From assembly GCF_014192095.1 (NCBI RefSeq), contig NZ_JACHXN010000028.1:1-64000 (forward strand): a DNA stretch of 64,000 nt. The letters run 5' to 3'. The notes beneath the pieces were generated by a model that saw only the letters and a list, made by a program, of their open reading frames with translations, searched no databases and was not told where the DNA came from. The stretch is from Phyllobacterium trifolii. Its GTDB lineage: Bacteria; Pseudomonadota; Alphaproteobacteria; Rhizobiales; Rhizobiaceae. Both the position numbers and the translations under genes were made by a program. The number at the start of each line of letters is the position of its first letter. Within the stretch, counting starts at the first letter, position 1. Positions 18,568 through 27,565 of this stretch are shown here, piece after piece.

Positions 18568-19758
18568 TCAGACGATACCCCAAGCGCGGTAACGTCCCCT
18601 GCCCGTCATTTCACGCACGCCAAGTTCACCGATGAGATTTAGCGCCCCGCGTTGGGAAACCTTCAATTCCTTGGCAATCAGAGCTGTTGATACCATGGGC
18701 CGTGACAAAATGAGATCGATCATGCCGGGAAGGCTTGATGTGGAGCGTCGATCCTTCAATTTTCGCTCCATTTGCATCCGAGCAAGACTCAGCCGCTCGA
18801 CTTCCTTCAGATTTGACAAGCTCGATATCTGAACCGCTTCCAGAAAAGCAATGAGCCGTGTCGTATGATCGCGGGCACGGCGGCGCTCGCGCGGAATGGA
18901 ACGCAATCCCGCGTTGAAGGCTGTGAGATGCGATCTGGTCTTGCCCCGTTCTCTGAGCATGGCGGACACGAGCATTGGACCCAGCCAGTGCTGGTGTTGC
19001 AATGGTTCGATATCCTCCCATGCGTCCCAGACTACTGCAGCCGCAAGTAGTGGTGGCAAATCACGGCTCCGGTCATGAACCGCCAGCCATCGCTCGATCC
19101 GCGCATCCTCATCCCAATCCGGGTCGTATACCAGCGGGTCACCATCCAGTGTGACCTCGGCCGGTGGAGGCCTGCTCCCTCCCCTCCCCCCGCCAACCTC
19201 CGCTGGTTGCGCAAGCAGCCGCGACGAACGGTCCAGCAACGCATCCAATTTCGCCAATTCGTCTTCGAAGGCGTTTTCGGCATCAGATTTGACCTCGGTC
19301 TCATCGTCCGTAACGGGTTCAACCGCTGGCATGGTTTCAGCAGATAGCACGGCAAACTCGCTGGTTGCCCGCCCGCGCAGATTAGCGAGACCTTTCGAAC
19401 TGAACGACCAAGCCGGCGGGCTCGCAGCAATCTGGCGTCGCGTACGCAAAATGGCATGAGCCCTTGTCAGCTCATGCGTCGGAGTGCGGATGTCCATGCG
19501 TGCGTCATGGAGAACCAAATCTTCGACATGAACAAGCTCCCCCGCCAGCCAGAGAGCATTACACGCCTCCATGAAATGCGAGCGTTCTATCCAGCCCTCA
19601 TTTTCGCGCAAAAGTCCGTCGCGCGTCCGGCGTCCGTTCGTGTCGCCGAGATCATTCTTGCGACCGACCCTGTCGTCAAGCCGCGCCAACGCGTCTTCAG
19701 CAGCAATGACGGGTTGAAGCAGATCTTTGAGAGGTAACTCACCAGAATCATAAACCAT
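18568..19758 (-). CDS. RHE_PE00001 family protein (DUF1612, C-terminal HTH_13)
   Basis: The 396-residue protein belongs to a family known mainly from rhizobial plasmids. The N-terminal DUF1612 part shows DALARLDDRVG, GWIERSHF, ELVHVEDLVLHD and RTPTHELTRA. The middle is an acidic, variable linker of about 60 residues. The C-terminal HTH_13 domain (VSTALIAKELKVSQRGALNLIGELG) ends in REMTGRGRYRAWG. It is probably a DNA-binding protein, but no role has been established to my knowledge. ATG 19758 gives the full N-terminus. A decayed paralogue lies downstream. Confidence 0.88.
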   Translation of the reverse strand: MVYDSGELPLKDLLQPVIAAEDALARLDDRVGRKNDLGDTNGRRTRDGLLRENEGWIERSHFMEACNALWLAGELVHVEDLVLHDARMDIRTPTHELTRAHAILRTRRQIAASPPAWSFSSKGLANLRGRATSEFAVLSAETMPAVEPVTDDETEVKSDAENAFEDELAKLDALLDRSSRLLAQPAEVGGGRGGSRPPPAEVTLDGDPLVYDPDWDEDARIERWLAVHDRSRDLPPLLAAAVVWDAWEDIEPLQHQHWLGPMLVSAMLRERGKTRSHLTAFNAGLRSIPRERRRARDHTTRLIAFLEAVQISSLSNLKEVERLSLARMQMERKLKDRRSTSSLPGMIDLILSRPMVSTALIAKELKVSQRGALNLIGELGVREMTGRGRYRAWGIV

Positions 19759-19895
19759 TGAAACTATGGTAAACGATTGCTTAAACGGATGCTATAATGA
19801 ATTTAGCTTCCGTTGGGCGAAGCGCAGGTACCGCCGGATAAACAGGATGAATCGTGTGGGAGGGCTGATTCGCATTATTAGCGTGTTTGGCGCCT

Positions 19896-20636
19896 CTAGC
19901 CAACCACGACCGTCGCTTTTCCGGAGACGCGACTGTAAAGATCGATGATGTCCTGATTAATCAGACGCACGCAGCCAGATGACATCGACTGCCCGATCGA
20001 CCACCATTCTGGCGATCCGTGAATCCGATAGCCGGTATCGACGCCGTCCTTGAAAATGTAGAGAGCCCTGGCGCCCAGCGGATTTTGCGGACCCGGGTCC
20101 ATGCCATTCTGGTATTTGGCCAATTCCGGCTTGCGCTGAATCATTTCGCGTGGTGGCGTCCAACGGGGCCATTCCTTCTTGTACTGAATATTGGCGCGGC
20201 CACTCCAAAGGAAGCCGTCTTTGCCGATACCGACGCCGTAGCGAATGGCATCTCCGCCCGGTTGGACCAGGTAGAGAAAACGCTCCTGCAGGCGGACGAC
20301 AATCGTACCCGGCTGCTCGCCTGTGGGATCGACAACTATCTGCCGCCGGAACTGGACTGGAACCTTTTGATACGGAACCGCGGGAAGCGAGTACGGACCC
20401 TCCTGCACAGCAGCATACATAACCTCCGGAACAGTGACGGATTTATCAATGCTGATTTGAGGCCGTATGCCGCTGGTCGGCATCGCGTCTATATCCATGG
20501 ACGGCAGTTCGAGGGTCGTTTGAGTGCAGCCGGTCATTCCAAGCACGGCCATAGACCCTGCACCCGCCAAAAGATGACGGCGGGAAATAGCGGGAATCGG
20601 CTGTGTGGTCGTGGATGCCTGTTTACGCTGGGACAA
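19896..20636 (-). CDS. L,D-transpeptidase (YkuD/ErfK type)
   Basis: The protein cross-links peptidoglycan or attaches outer-membrane proteins through the YkuD catalytic domain. The signature is complete: HGSPEWWSIGQ followed by SSGCVRL, with the catalytic Cys near the C-terminus. The N-terminus has a twin-arginine-like SRRHLLAGAGS and then LGMTGC, which may serve as a lipoprotein cleavage site. The start is a TTG at 20636, since no ATG upstream of the signal is in frame. It acts in the periplasm. It shares no operon with the neighbouring DUF1612 gene (137-base gap). Confidence 0.88.
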   Translation of the reverse strand: MSQRKQASTTTQPIPAISRRHLLAGAGSMAVLGMTGCTQTTLELPSMDIDAMPTSGIRPQISIDKSVTVPEVMYAAVQEGPYSLPAVPYQKVPVQFRRQIVVDPTGEQPGTIVVRLQERFLYLVQPGGDAIRYGVGIGKDGFLWSGRANIQYKKEWPRWTPPREMIQRKPELAKYQNGMDPGPQNPLGARALYIFKDGVDTGYRIHGSPEWWSIGQSMSSGCVRLINQDIIDLYSRVSGKATVVVG

Positions 20637-20740
20637 TTTCGTACTCGCTTACAAATATTGGCAATCGTTTAAACTGTATGGAAATGTGGTTTACAAACGA
20701 TGAATCGAAGAAGAGCGTCTTAACCATCCTCAAAGATGGA

Positions 20741-20756
20741 GTTGACAGCTGTCAAC
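20741..20756. repeat. parS: parS-like palindrome, copy 1
   Basis: GTTGACAGCTGTCAAC is a perfect 16-bp palindrome and fits the repABC-plasmid centromere consensus GTTNNCNGCNGNNAAC, which RepB binds. It lies between the L,D-transpeptidase and AraC-type genes, away from any visible replication gene. Confidence 0.75.
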
Positions 20757-20799
20757 TCAGCTTTAGCAGGGCGTCCCTCGCACCAAGCCCACCCGCTTA

Positions 20800-20815
20800 G
20801 TTGACAGCTGTCAAC
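20800..20815. repeat. parS: parS-like palindrome, copy 2
   Basis: An identical second copy of GTTGACAGCTGTCAAC, 59 bases centre-to-centre from the first. Two perfect copies so close together make chance very unlikely and suggest a partition site on a repABC replicon. Confidence 0.75.
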
Positions 20816-20974
20816 GCAGCTTGCTCTGGGACTAACACTAAGGTCGAATTTTCAAATCCCCGACTCTGAAGTATTTAGTGATGCAATCCTGCGTTTTACG
20901 CCTACAATTATTCTACGCCAGATTGTATCCTACCCAGGTTTGGATCTCCTTCATGCTCGATCAGGTATTTCACA

Positions 20975-21445
20975 ATGGCAGATGATTCGGCTTACAGTTT
21001 CAGGCAGAGAGTTCTCAGCATCGAAGAATCTAGCGCGCCCACAAACCCTGTGCAACATACGCTCAAGAATAGGACAGGCTCTTCACGCGACACCCAGCAG
21101 CAGTTGGTTCTGGCGGAAGAGTTTATCCAAAATAATATTTGCAATCCTGTCAGCATTTCAGACATCGCCGATGCCGCCGGCATCAACATCCGCGCCCTGC
21201 AGCGCCTGTTTCGCAAATACCGCGGAGCCACGCCAATCCAGGTTTTGCTGAATGGCCGCATTGCTGCAGCCCATGAAATCATTTGCAGCGGGAAAGCAAC
21301 ATCCGTGAGGGAGCTGGCGGCCAAGCTACACTTCTCCAATCCGGGTCGCTTTTCCAAGCTTTATCGAAGAACGTATTCGGTTGTTCCATCTGAACAAATC
21401 CGCGCCCATCAAGGCAAGGCGAATTTGCGCGATTTGCCAGCGTAG
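20975..21445 (+). CDS. Small AraC-family HTH protein
   Basis: The 156-residue protein consists almost wholly of an AraC/XylS DNA-binding domain: VSISDIADAAGINIRALQRLF (first helix-turn-helix), a central helix PIQVLLNGRIAAAH, then SVRELAAKLHFSNPGRFSKLY (second). About 45 N-terminal residues precede it, without a recognisable ligand-binding domain, so it resembles the SoxS/MarA size class or the tail of an anthranilate-type regulator. It is convergent with the phosphodiesterase gene; a GCGTATC-AGC-GATACGC hairpin at 21451-21467 lies at the junction. Its target is unknown. Confidence 0.8.
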   Translation: MADDSAYSFRQRVLSIEESSAPTNPVQHTLKNRTGSSRDTQQQLVLAEEFIQNNICNPVSISDIADAAGINIRALQRLFRKYRGATPIQVLLNGRIAAAHEIICSGKATSVRELAAKLHFSNPGRFSKLYRRTYSVVPSEQIRAHQGKANLRDLPA

Positions 21446-21455
21446 GTCGAGCGTA

Positions 21456-22229
21456 TCAGCGATACGCCGCCGTTCGATCCAGAAAGTCATGGAAGTGCGC
21501 AATGACGCTGTCCCGATCGATGAAAATCACAGCATATGCGGGCGGCTCGTGCGTAACCGCAATTCTATCCGGTGAAAAATCCAGTGCCGACTGATGGTTG
21601 GTGCCGCGCAGGACGCTGACGGGAATACCCCGCCAGCTCCCGGCGATCGGCCGATGTGCATGGCCAGCAAAAATATGCCGAACATTGCCGTGTTCCTTCA
21701 GCAGTGCATAGAGTGCATCCGCTTCGATGATGCCCATCCGGTCCAAAAGCGGCATGTAAATAGGAAAAGGCGGGTGGTGTGAGAACAGAAACACCGGACG
21801 GTCCCTGGCCTCCAGAAGGCGCTGCTGAAGCCAGCGCAATCGCGTTTCATCCAGACGACCTTCTGGCCGGCCAGGAACCAGCGTATCGAGCATGATCAGC
21901 CTGCCTTCGCGAGTGTCTTCCACACTCTGGACAAAGCCGTCCTCCGCACGGACAGTATCAAAGACGTTCAGAAAAGCATTGCGCTCGTCATGGTTGCCGA
22001 GCATCAGACGGAAGGGCGGGAGCAGTTTCGCGAGTTCCTCCGCCAGGACCCGATACGTAATCTCTTCCCCCGTGTCACTCAGATCGCCCGTAAAGATTAC
22101 CAGTTCGGCGTTGCCGTGATTCTGGTTGATGTCGGTGATGCAAGCCTGCAGACGCACCAATGGATCAAGACCACACAGGGTTGAGCGCGGCTCCACCAGA
22201 TGCAGATCAGTCACTTGGATGATTTTCAT
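21456..22229 (-). CDS. Calcineurin-like phosphodiesterase (GpdQ/CpdA type)
   Basis: The 257-residue metallophosphoesterase has all the di-metal motifs: DLHL (residues 8-11), GDLSD (about 48-52), GNHDE (about 78-82), SHHPP, and GHAHRP. The close of the domain (GSWRGIPVSVLRGTNHQ) is typical of the GpdQ/CpdA class, which hydrolyses glycerophosphodiesters or cyclic nucleotides. It is the last gene of the minus-strand operon that encodes an ABC importer and a LacI repressor. A role in processing an imported phosphodiester is a reasonable inference. Confidence 0.88.
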   Translation of the reverse strand: MKIIQVTDLHLVEPRSTLCGLDPLVRLQACITDINQNHGNAELVIFTGDLSDTGEEITYRVLAEELAKLLPPFRLMLGNHDERNAFLNVFDTVRAEDGFVQSVEDTREGRLIMLDTLVPGRPEGRLDETRLRWLQQRLLEARDRPVFLFSHHPPFPIYMPLLDRMGIIEADALYALLKEHGNVRHIFAGHAHRPIAGSWRGIPVSVLRGTNHQSALDFSPDRIAVTHEPPAYAVIFIDRDSVIAHFHDFLDRTAAYR

Positions 22230-22250
22230 GCAGGAAGTTCCAAGGGGTTT

Positions 22251-23300
22251 CTAGGATCTATACGATTCAGGAATACGCGCGCTGCCGCGCAGGATAAGAC
22301 GAGTATTCAAGCGTTCATGAGCGGGCGGGCGATCCGGTTCAGCCTCGCGGCGATCGAGAAGCGCCACTGCATGCGCAGCCATAGTGTTCGCATCCTGCCG
22401 AAACGTCGTAAGATTGTAGGCATCCCATGACGCTTCCGGAATATCGTCGAATCCTACAATGGACAGATCTTCTGGAATCGAAAGTGCCGTGTGTTTCCGC
22501 ACATAATCGATCAAGCCGAATGCCACCAGATCATTGACGCAGAACACTGCATCAGGGCTATCGCTCCCGATAGCGAAGAGCTGCTGAGCGGCTTCCTGCC
22601 CGCCCGCATAATCCGAATTCTTACCATTTCCGGTCAGGACAGTAGCATCGTGCAGTTCGGCTTCCCGCCGGAACCCGTACTCGCGTTCGACCGTCGTGGG
22701 TGTGCCTGATAAAGCCCCGGCGAAACCCAGTTTTTTTATGCCATCGGCGAGAAAAAACCGTGCGGCCTCACGGCCGGCGCCTTCATTGTCGATATTGACG
22801 TCGTCTGCTCCCGTTTCCGAGCGGCCGAGAACGATCAATGGCTGGCCATTGCGGCGGGCAAGATCGACGAAAGACGAGGGCGGCGAACCGGAGAGGATGA
22901 TGGTGGCTTCCGCGCGATAACCAAAAAGCGTCTTTTGTGCTGCAACCAATTCTTCTTCGGTGCGGCCAGTATTGATCACTATGGGAACACTGCCCCGATG
23001 AATGAGCGCCTTGGTCAGCGCCGCAACCAAATGCGCGCGATAGCCGAGTTCGGGATTGGTAACGACCAAACCCACGAGACGGCTCTTTCGAGCCAAAAGA
23101 CCACGCGCTAGATCGTTGACCTGATAGCCAAGCGCTTCCGCGGCCTCCATGATCTTCTCGCGCTTTTTTGCCGAGACGCTTGCCCCAGGTGTAAAGGCTC
23201 TCGACACCGCCGAGCGAGATACACCCGCGTGTTTCGCAACCTGCAGCGCACTGACGTATTGCTTGTCGTCATTGGAAGCGTGCTTGTTTTTAGATTTCAT
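22251..23300 (-). CDS. LacI-family transcriptional repressor
   Basis: The 349-residue protein has an N-terminal LacI helix-turn-helix (VSALQVAKHAGVSRSAVSRAF) and hinge region (LGYQVNDLARGLLARKS), then a periplasmic-binding-protein-like sensor domain (GLVVTNPE, IILSGSPP, SIVGFDDIPEA). ATG 23300 is chosen because it places the HTH near the N-terminus and starts five bases after the permease stop. The gene lies inside the ABC-transporter operon and probably controls it. A candidate operator is at 27331-27346, at the operon head. Confidence 0.92.
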   Translation of the reverse strand: MKSKNKHASNDDKQYVSALQVAKHAGVSRSAVSRAFTPGASVSAKKREKIMEAAEALGYQVNDLARGLLARKSRLVGLVVTNPELGYRAHLVAALTKALIHRGSVPIVINTGRTEEELVAAQKTLFGYRAEATIILSGSPPSSFVDLARRNGQPLIVLGRSETGADDVNIDNEGAGREAARFFLADGIKKLGFAGALSGTPTTVEREYGFRREAELHDATVLTGNGKNSDYAGGQEAAQQLFAIGSDSPDAVFCVNDLVAFGLIDYVRKHTALSIPEDLSIVGFDDIPEASWDAYNLTTFRQDANTMAAHAVALLDRREAEPDRPPAHERLNTRLILRGSARIPESYRS

Positions 23301-23304
23301 GTTT

Positions 23305-24117
23305 TCAATGTCCGACCTTGGAAAGCACATCTGCCCGCAAGAATCGCTCCACCACCAGCATGAAGCCAATCGAGGGTACGAGTAACAGCAGAGCGGTGAT
23401 CGACGCAATCTGATAATTTCCACCTGAACCCGCAGTGTATAGCAATAGCGGCAGGGTATTCACGACGGGCGCGCCGACGAAATAGCTGCCGGTAAATTCG
23501 TCGAGCGATTCCAGGAAAACGAAGATGGCACTGGCCATGAGACCGGGAGCGGCAAGAGGAAGCGTGACATCGCGAAACGCGCGAAGCGGCCCTGCACCAA
23601 TCGAACGCGCCGCTTCTTCGAGATCGATATCCACCGCCGAAAATGCCGCCGTAGCAATCCATACCGCATACACCAGGCCATGCGTAACGTGCACCATGAC
23701 GACGCCGGCAATGGTTCCGTTAAGGCCAATCTCGTAAAAAAACCGAGCAATGTTTACGTAGACCGGAAGGTTAGGGAAAGCCTGAGGGATAAGAAATGCG
23801 AGAAGGATCAAACCGCGAAACGGCAGTTTGAGCCGCGATAGAGCGTAGCCTGCAGGAATGGCCAAAACCAGCGACGCGATGACGGTGAGCGTCGCGACGA
23901 CGATACTGGTCATCAACGATGCCATCGCATTACCGCGCGGAGAGAATACCCTCTGCCAGAAAGTGAACCCGTATTCCAACGGCAGCATATGCGGGAAATA
24001 CCATTTCTCCGCCACCGTCCACAAAAGCAGATTGGTCAATGGCCCGAAAATGATGAAGGCAAGGAGCCCAAGAATGAAGGCCCGCGGCAGCCACCAGAGA
24101 TCGATATGAGCCGTCAT
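23305..24117 (-). CDS. ABC transporter permease (PotC/UgpE-like), inner membrane
   Basis: The 270-residue protein has about six membrane helices and the binding-protein-dependent permease loop EEAARSIGAGPLRAFRDVTLP (EAA motif), as in the second permease of spermidine/iron/phosphonate-class importers. ATG 24117 overlaps the stop of the upstream permease as ATGA, indicating translational coupling. Downstream is the LacI gene. The substrate cannot be fixed from the permease alone. Confidence 0.9.
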   Translation of the reverse strand: MTAHIDLWWLPRAFILGLLAFIIFGPLTNLLLWTVAEKWYFPHMLPLEYGFTFWQRVFSPRGNAMASLMTSIVVATLTVIASLVLAIPAGYALSRLKLPFRGLILLAFLIPQAFPNLPVYVNIARFFYEIGLNGTIAGVVMVHVTHGLVYAVWIATAAFSAVDIDLEEAARSIGAGPLRAFRDVTLPLAAPGLMASAIFVFLESLDEFTGSYFVGAPVVNTLPLLLYTAGSGGNYQIASITALLLLVPSIGFMLVVERFLRADVLSKVGH

Positions 24118-24965
24118 AGGCGGTCCTTCATTGTCTGACGCAGATATATCAGTGCCACACCAGCTGTCAAAAGCAAAGAAATCACGCCGAGCGCATTGGC
24201 GACCCCGTAGTCACCGTGGGCATTGATCCGAAAAGCGATATCGGCGGTCAGCATGGTTGGCGACTGGGCGTTGATCATCAGCGGGACGGACAGCACAGAC
24301 ATCATCGTGACGAAGGAAAGGATCAGACCGACGAGCAACGTGCCGGAGACCTGCGGCACGACAATCTCGATGAGAATACGTAGGCGCGAAGCGCCAAGAT
24401 TGCGTGCGGCTTCTATGGTGCTGCGATCGAGCGATGCCATGGCCCCGGCAACAAGCAGGGTCACGAACGGCGTCTGCTTCCAGACGAATGCAATCACAAT
24501 ACCGCGCCAGTCGAGAAACCCGGTCGTCTGCAACGGCGTCAATATTCCAAGACTCACAAGGATGTTGTTCATCAGACCGTTCTTGGCCAGAAAGGTGCGC
24601 AAGACCTGACCGACAACGATAAAGGGAATGAACATGGGCCAGCGATAAAGCCAGCGCAGGATGGCAACGGAACGCGGATTCTCGCCAAGGGTAAGGTATC
24701 CGCCAATCGCGATAGACAAAATTCCAATGAGCGCGGTCGAGATAGAGACGATGACCACGGTGAAGATCATGTCCCTGGAATAGAGATCGAACGATTTGCT
24801 GAAATTGCCGAGGCCGAAACTGTCGCCGACCTCAAATGCACCGAGGATAGATGCAAAAAGCGGCACAATGAAAAACAGCACGATCATGATCAGTGCCGGA
24901 AGAACAAGGAGAAGGGCGAGGAAGCGCGTCTGCATCAAAATGTTCCGGGAAGGGGAGGGGGCCAC
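24114..24965 (-). CDS. ABC transporter permease (PotB/UgpA-like), inner membrane
   Basis: The protein of up to 283 residues has an early membrane helix (FLALLLVLPALIMIVLFFIV) and the EAA loop IEAARNLGASRLRILIEIVVPQ. GTG 24965 is the longest start; ATG 24935, ten codons later, is equally plausible because neither has a strong ribosome-binding site. It lies between the binding protein and the second permease, with which it would form a heterodimeric channel. Confidence 0.9.
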   Translation of the reverse strand: MAPSPSRNILMQTRFLALLLVLPALIMIVLFFIVPLFASILGAFEVGDSFGLGNFSKSFDLYSRDMIFTVVIVSISTALIGILSIAIGGYLTLGENPRSVAILRWLYRWPMFIPFIVVGQVLRTFLAKNGLMNNILVSLGILTPLQTTGFLDWRGIVIAFVWKQTPFVTLLVAGAMASLDRSTIEAARNLGASRLRILIEIVVPQVSGTLLVGLILSFVTMMSVLSVPLMINAQSPTMLTADIAFRINAHGDYGVANALGVISLLLTAGVALIYLRQTMKDRL

Positions 24966-24999
24966 CGACAGATGTCAATGGCCCAGGAAATAGAACATA

Positions 25000-26136
25000 T
25001 TAGTTGGCTACATTCTTTTCATAAGCCTCGAGGATCGCCGAGTTATACGGTGCGATCGGGAAAGGCTTGGCTTTGGTTGCAAGATCAGCAGGGGAAATGT
25101 CGACGAAGAGCTTGTCCCAGCTGGCTTTGTCCAGTTCCGGCTGCACGAACTTCGCATCAATGCCAGGGTACCAGTTGAATCGCTTGACGATACCGTCAGC
25201 CTGAACTTTCGGGCTCGTGGCAAGCGCAACGAACTTCTCGGCCAGTTCCGTATTCGGGCTCTTGGAGGGAATCACGTAGTGCATCGGTTGGCCGGGCATA
25301 CCCGGCGCGGGCAGAAACAACTTCATCTCAGGTGGCAGTTTGCCATCTGCTTGCCACGAATAGAACATGTCGACCCAGACCGGTCCCATGGCGATTTCGC
25401 CGCGGCTGAGCATATCCAACGTGCCAGCATTGCCCGGGGTAAGGGTGGCGTTGGTCGTGAAATCCTTCAGACTGGCGAAGGCCTTGTCCCACTTTTTGGT
25501 CTCGGCTTCCTCGAATGGACCATTCATAAGCTTGTTGGCGTCGCCGTCGCCGAAGGCATAGATCCAGCCCATGACGAAACTGACGCCTGACGCTCCACCC
25601 TTGATGCCGTTATAGCCGAACTGCTTCGGATTCTGTTTGGCCCAGGCAACAAGCTCCTCGTAGCTCTTTGGCGGGTTTGGAATGAGCGCAGGATTGTAGG
25701 CAATTGCGGTCTGGCTTGAAAACATCGGCATGACGTAACCATCGACATTTGCGCCGAGCGCCATCTTTGCCTTTTCGCTGGTAACCATCTCGCCGGAGGG
25801 TATCTTCGAGCGATACGATTCGAGATAACCGTCCTTAACCAACGGCCCGGCGAATTTCTCATGCACAACCGCGACGTCCGCGTCCCATTTGTCGACATTG
25901 GCCTTTGCCTGTGCATCGAACCGCTCGACGATCTTCTGCGATCCGGCGTCCCCTGGGCCTGTGCCAACGACGCGAACTGTCGTGCCCGGATTTTCCTTCT
26001 CGAAGAGAGGGCCGAGATAGTCGTTGATGTAGTCGACCATGTTCTGGTCACCGGCTGTCAAAACCGTAAGATCGCCAGCCGCAGCGGGGGTCCCCGCCAG
26101 TCCGAGGATGAGAGAGGCCTGCAGAAGTGTCTTCAT
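25000..26136 (-). CDS. Extracellular solute-binding protein, family 1 type
   Basis: The 378-residue periplasmic protein has a typical signal peptide (SLILGLAGTPAAAG, cleavage near residue 21). The mature part resembles spermidine/iron/phosphonate binders: DLTVLTAGDQNM at the start, AIAYNPALIP, and a PIAPYNSAILEAYEK C-terminus. Start ATG 26136 has GGAGAT at a good distance. It is part of an operon of ATPase, binding protein, two permeases, LacI repressor and phosphodiesterase. The last gene suggests a phosphodiester or related organophosphate ligand, but this is inference. Confidence 0.88.
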   Translation of the reverse strand: MKTLLQASLILGLAGTPAAAGDLTVLTAGDQNMVDYINDYLGPLFEKENPGTTVRVVGTGPGDAGSQKIVERFDAQAKANVDKWDADVAVVHEKFAGPLVKDGYLESYRSKIPSGEMVTSEKAKMALGANVDGYVMPMFSSQTAIAYNPALIPNPPKSYEELVAWAKQNPKQFGYNGIKGGASGVSFVMGWIYAFGDGDANKLMNGPFEEAETKKWDKAFASLKDFTTNATLTPGNAGTLDMLSRGEIAMGPVWVDMFYSWQADGKLPPEMKLFLPAPGMPGQPMHYVIPSKSPNTELAEKFVALATSPKVQADGIVKRFNWYPGIDAKFVQPELDKASWDKLFVDISPADLATKAKPFPIAPYNSAILEAYEKNVAN

Positions 26137-26209
26137 TTGTTATCTCCCTTGAGAAAAGTGAACAGTTGCAGTGTTGTTTTGGCGGCCCGGTTTCCGGCGT
26201 CCAATTTGT

Positions 26210-27313
26210 TTAATGCGCGCGTGCCTCAGCCAGGCCTTCGACAACGTTGAAGATAAAAAGCGACTTGGCCGGAATGCATACCCGTACTGTCTCGCCCTGA
26301 TTGAAGGGCGTATCAGCATCGACAAGGATCTCGTTCTCACCCAGCCTGATTGCGTGACGCCAATGGCCACCCGGATAGCTGACGCTTGTAACCTGGCCAC
26401 GTAACTCCAGCGTTCCAGGTTGCAGGACCGTCTTATCCTCAGAACGTGCGAGACGTGCCGCCTCGGCACGGAAACGCAGTTCAATCGGGCCGGTTGCCAA
26501 TGTTCGTCCGGCACGTGCCGTGACGACCGAAGGGTTGAACGAACCTTCCATGAGTTCGACCTGCTCGCCTTGGACTCGGGCCCGCATCGACAGAAGATTC
26601 TCAGCCCCCATGAATGCCGCCACAAAAGGGGAGGCGGGTTTGTTATAAACGTCTTCCGGTGAACCCTCCTGTTCAATACAACCCGCATTCATGATGATGA
26701 TGCGGTCCGCCATCACCATCGCTTCTTCGCGATCGTGGGTGACATGGATCGCAGTGATACCGAGCCGCTTCTGCAGGGAGCGAATTTCATGTCGCACCGT
26801 AAGGCGAATGCGCGCATCGAGATTGGAAAGTGGCTCATCAAGCAGCAGGATTTCCGGATCGATTGCCAAGGCCCGGCCGAGCGCGACGCGCTGCCGCTGT
26901 CCGCCGGAAAGCTGTCCAGGTTTACGATCGCCAAGGCCCGCAAGGCCGAGCAGATTCTGCATCTCGTTGACCCGCGCGTCGATGTTTTCTCGCGACCGTC
27001 GCTGCAACTTCAACCCATAGCCGATGTTCTGGGCAACAGTCATGTGCGGCCACAGCGCATAGGACTGGAAAACAAGCGCCATGCCGCGTTTGTCCGGCGG
27101 CATTTGCGTAACGTCGCGATCCGCCACCCGGATCGAACCGAAAAATGGCTTGGTAAATCCTGCGATCGTGCGCAATAGCGTTGTCTTGCCGCAGCCCGAC
27201 GAGCCCAGCAGAGCGACGAATTCGCCCTTATGAATACCGAGGTCAAGCTTATCGAGAACGGTCGTTGTGCCATAGCCAACGCTCATCTTCTCGACCGAGA
27301 GAAATGGCCGCAT
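26210..27313 (-). CDS. ABC transporter ATP-binding protein (PotA/UgpC class)
   Basis: The 367-residue ATPase has Walker A GSSGCGKT (about residues 37-44), the Q-loop FQSYALWPHM, signature LSGGQRQRV, Walker B ILLLDEPLSNLD, and a C-terminal TOBE-like domain (about 280-360) that usually binds regulators or closes the dimer. It is the first gene of the minus-strand operon; a near-palindromic operator candidate lies 18 bases upstream of its ATG 27313. It energises the two permeases encoded downstream. Confidence 0.92.
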   Translation of the reverse strand: MRPFLSVEKMSVGYGTTTVLDKLDLGIHKGEFVALLGSSGCGKTTLLRTIAGFTKPFFGSIRVADRDVTQMPPDKRGMALVFQSYALWPHMTVAQNIGYGLKLQRRSRENIDARVNEMQNLLGLAGLGDRKPGQLSGGQRQRVALGRALAIDPEILLLDEPLSNLDARIRLTVRHEIRSLQKRLGITAIHVTHDREEAMVMADRIIIMNAGCIEQEGSPEDVYNKPASPFVAAFMGAENLLSMRARVQGEQVELMEGSFNPSVVTARAGRTLATGPIELRFRAEAARLARSEDKTVLQPGTLELRGQVTSVSYPGGHWRHAIRLGENEILVDADTPFNQGETVRVCIPAKSLFIFNVVEGLAEARAH

Positions 27314-27330
27314 ACTTCAGTTCCACCCTA

Positions 27331-27346
27331 TTGCGCAGCTGTGCAA
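27331..27346. promoter_or_regulatory. Candidate LacI-type operator at the head of the transporter operon
   Basis: TTGCGCAGCTGTGCAA is a 16-bp inverted repeat with one mismatched pair, 18 bases upstream of the ATPase start. Its position between the presumed promoter and the first gene fits autoregulation by the LacI protein encoded at 22251-23300. The same divergent region (27314-27565) must also hold the promoter of the second importer. Confidence 0.55.
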
Positions 27347-27565
27347 TTTTTTCTTGTACTGTCTGTTCATAACAGCCACGTGACAAGCGAAAAATATTGA
27401 AGCTGCCAATGCACAATGCGCCAGCCTGATGATACCCGACAGGGAAAATGCGACTTTCGGATATATGTCATAGAACCGTTATCCGGCTTGTATAAGGGTG
27501 GCCAATCCGTTTGTGCCCGCATAATAGAGAAGCGGGCATGTCTCGTTTGATAAAAGGGAATCATC

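Noticed and set aside
27331-27346. A third parS site
   Set aside because: The arms TTGCGCAG/CTGTGCAA lack the GTT...AAC ends of the parS consensus and contain a mismatch.
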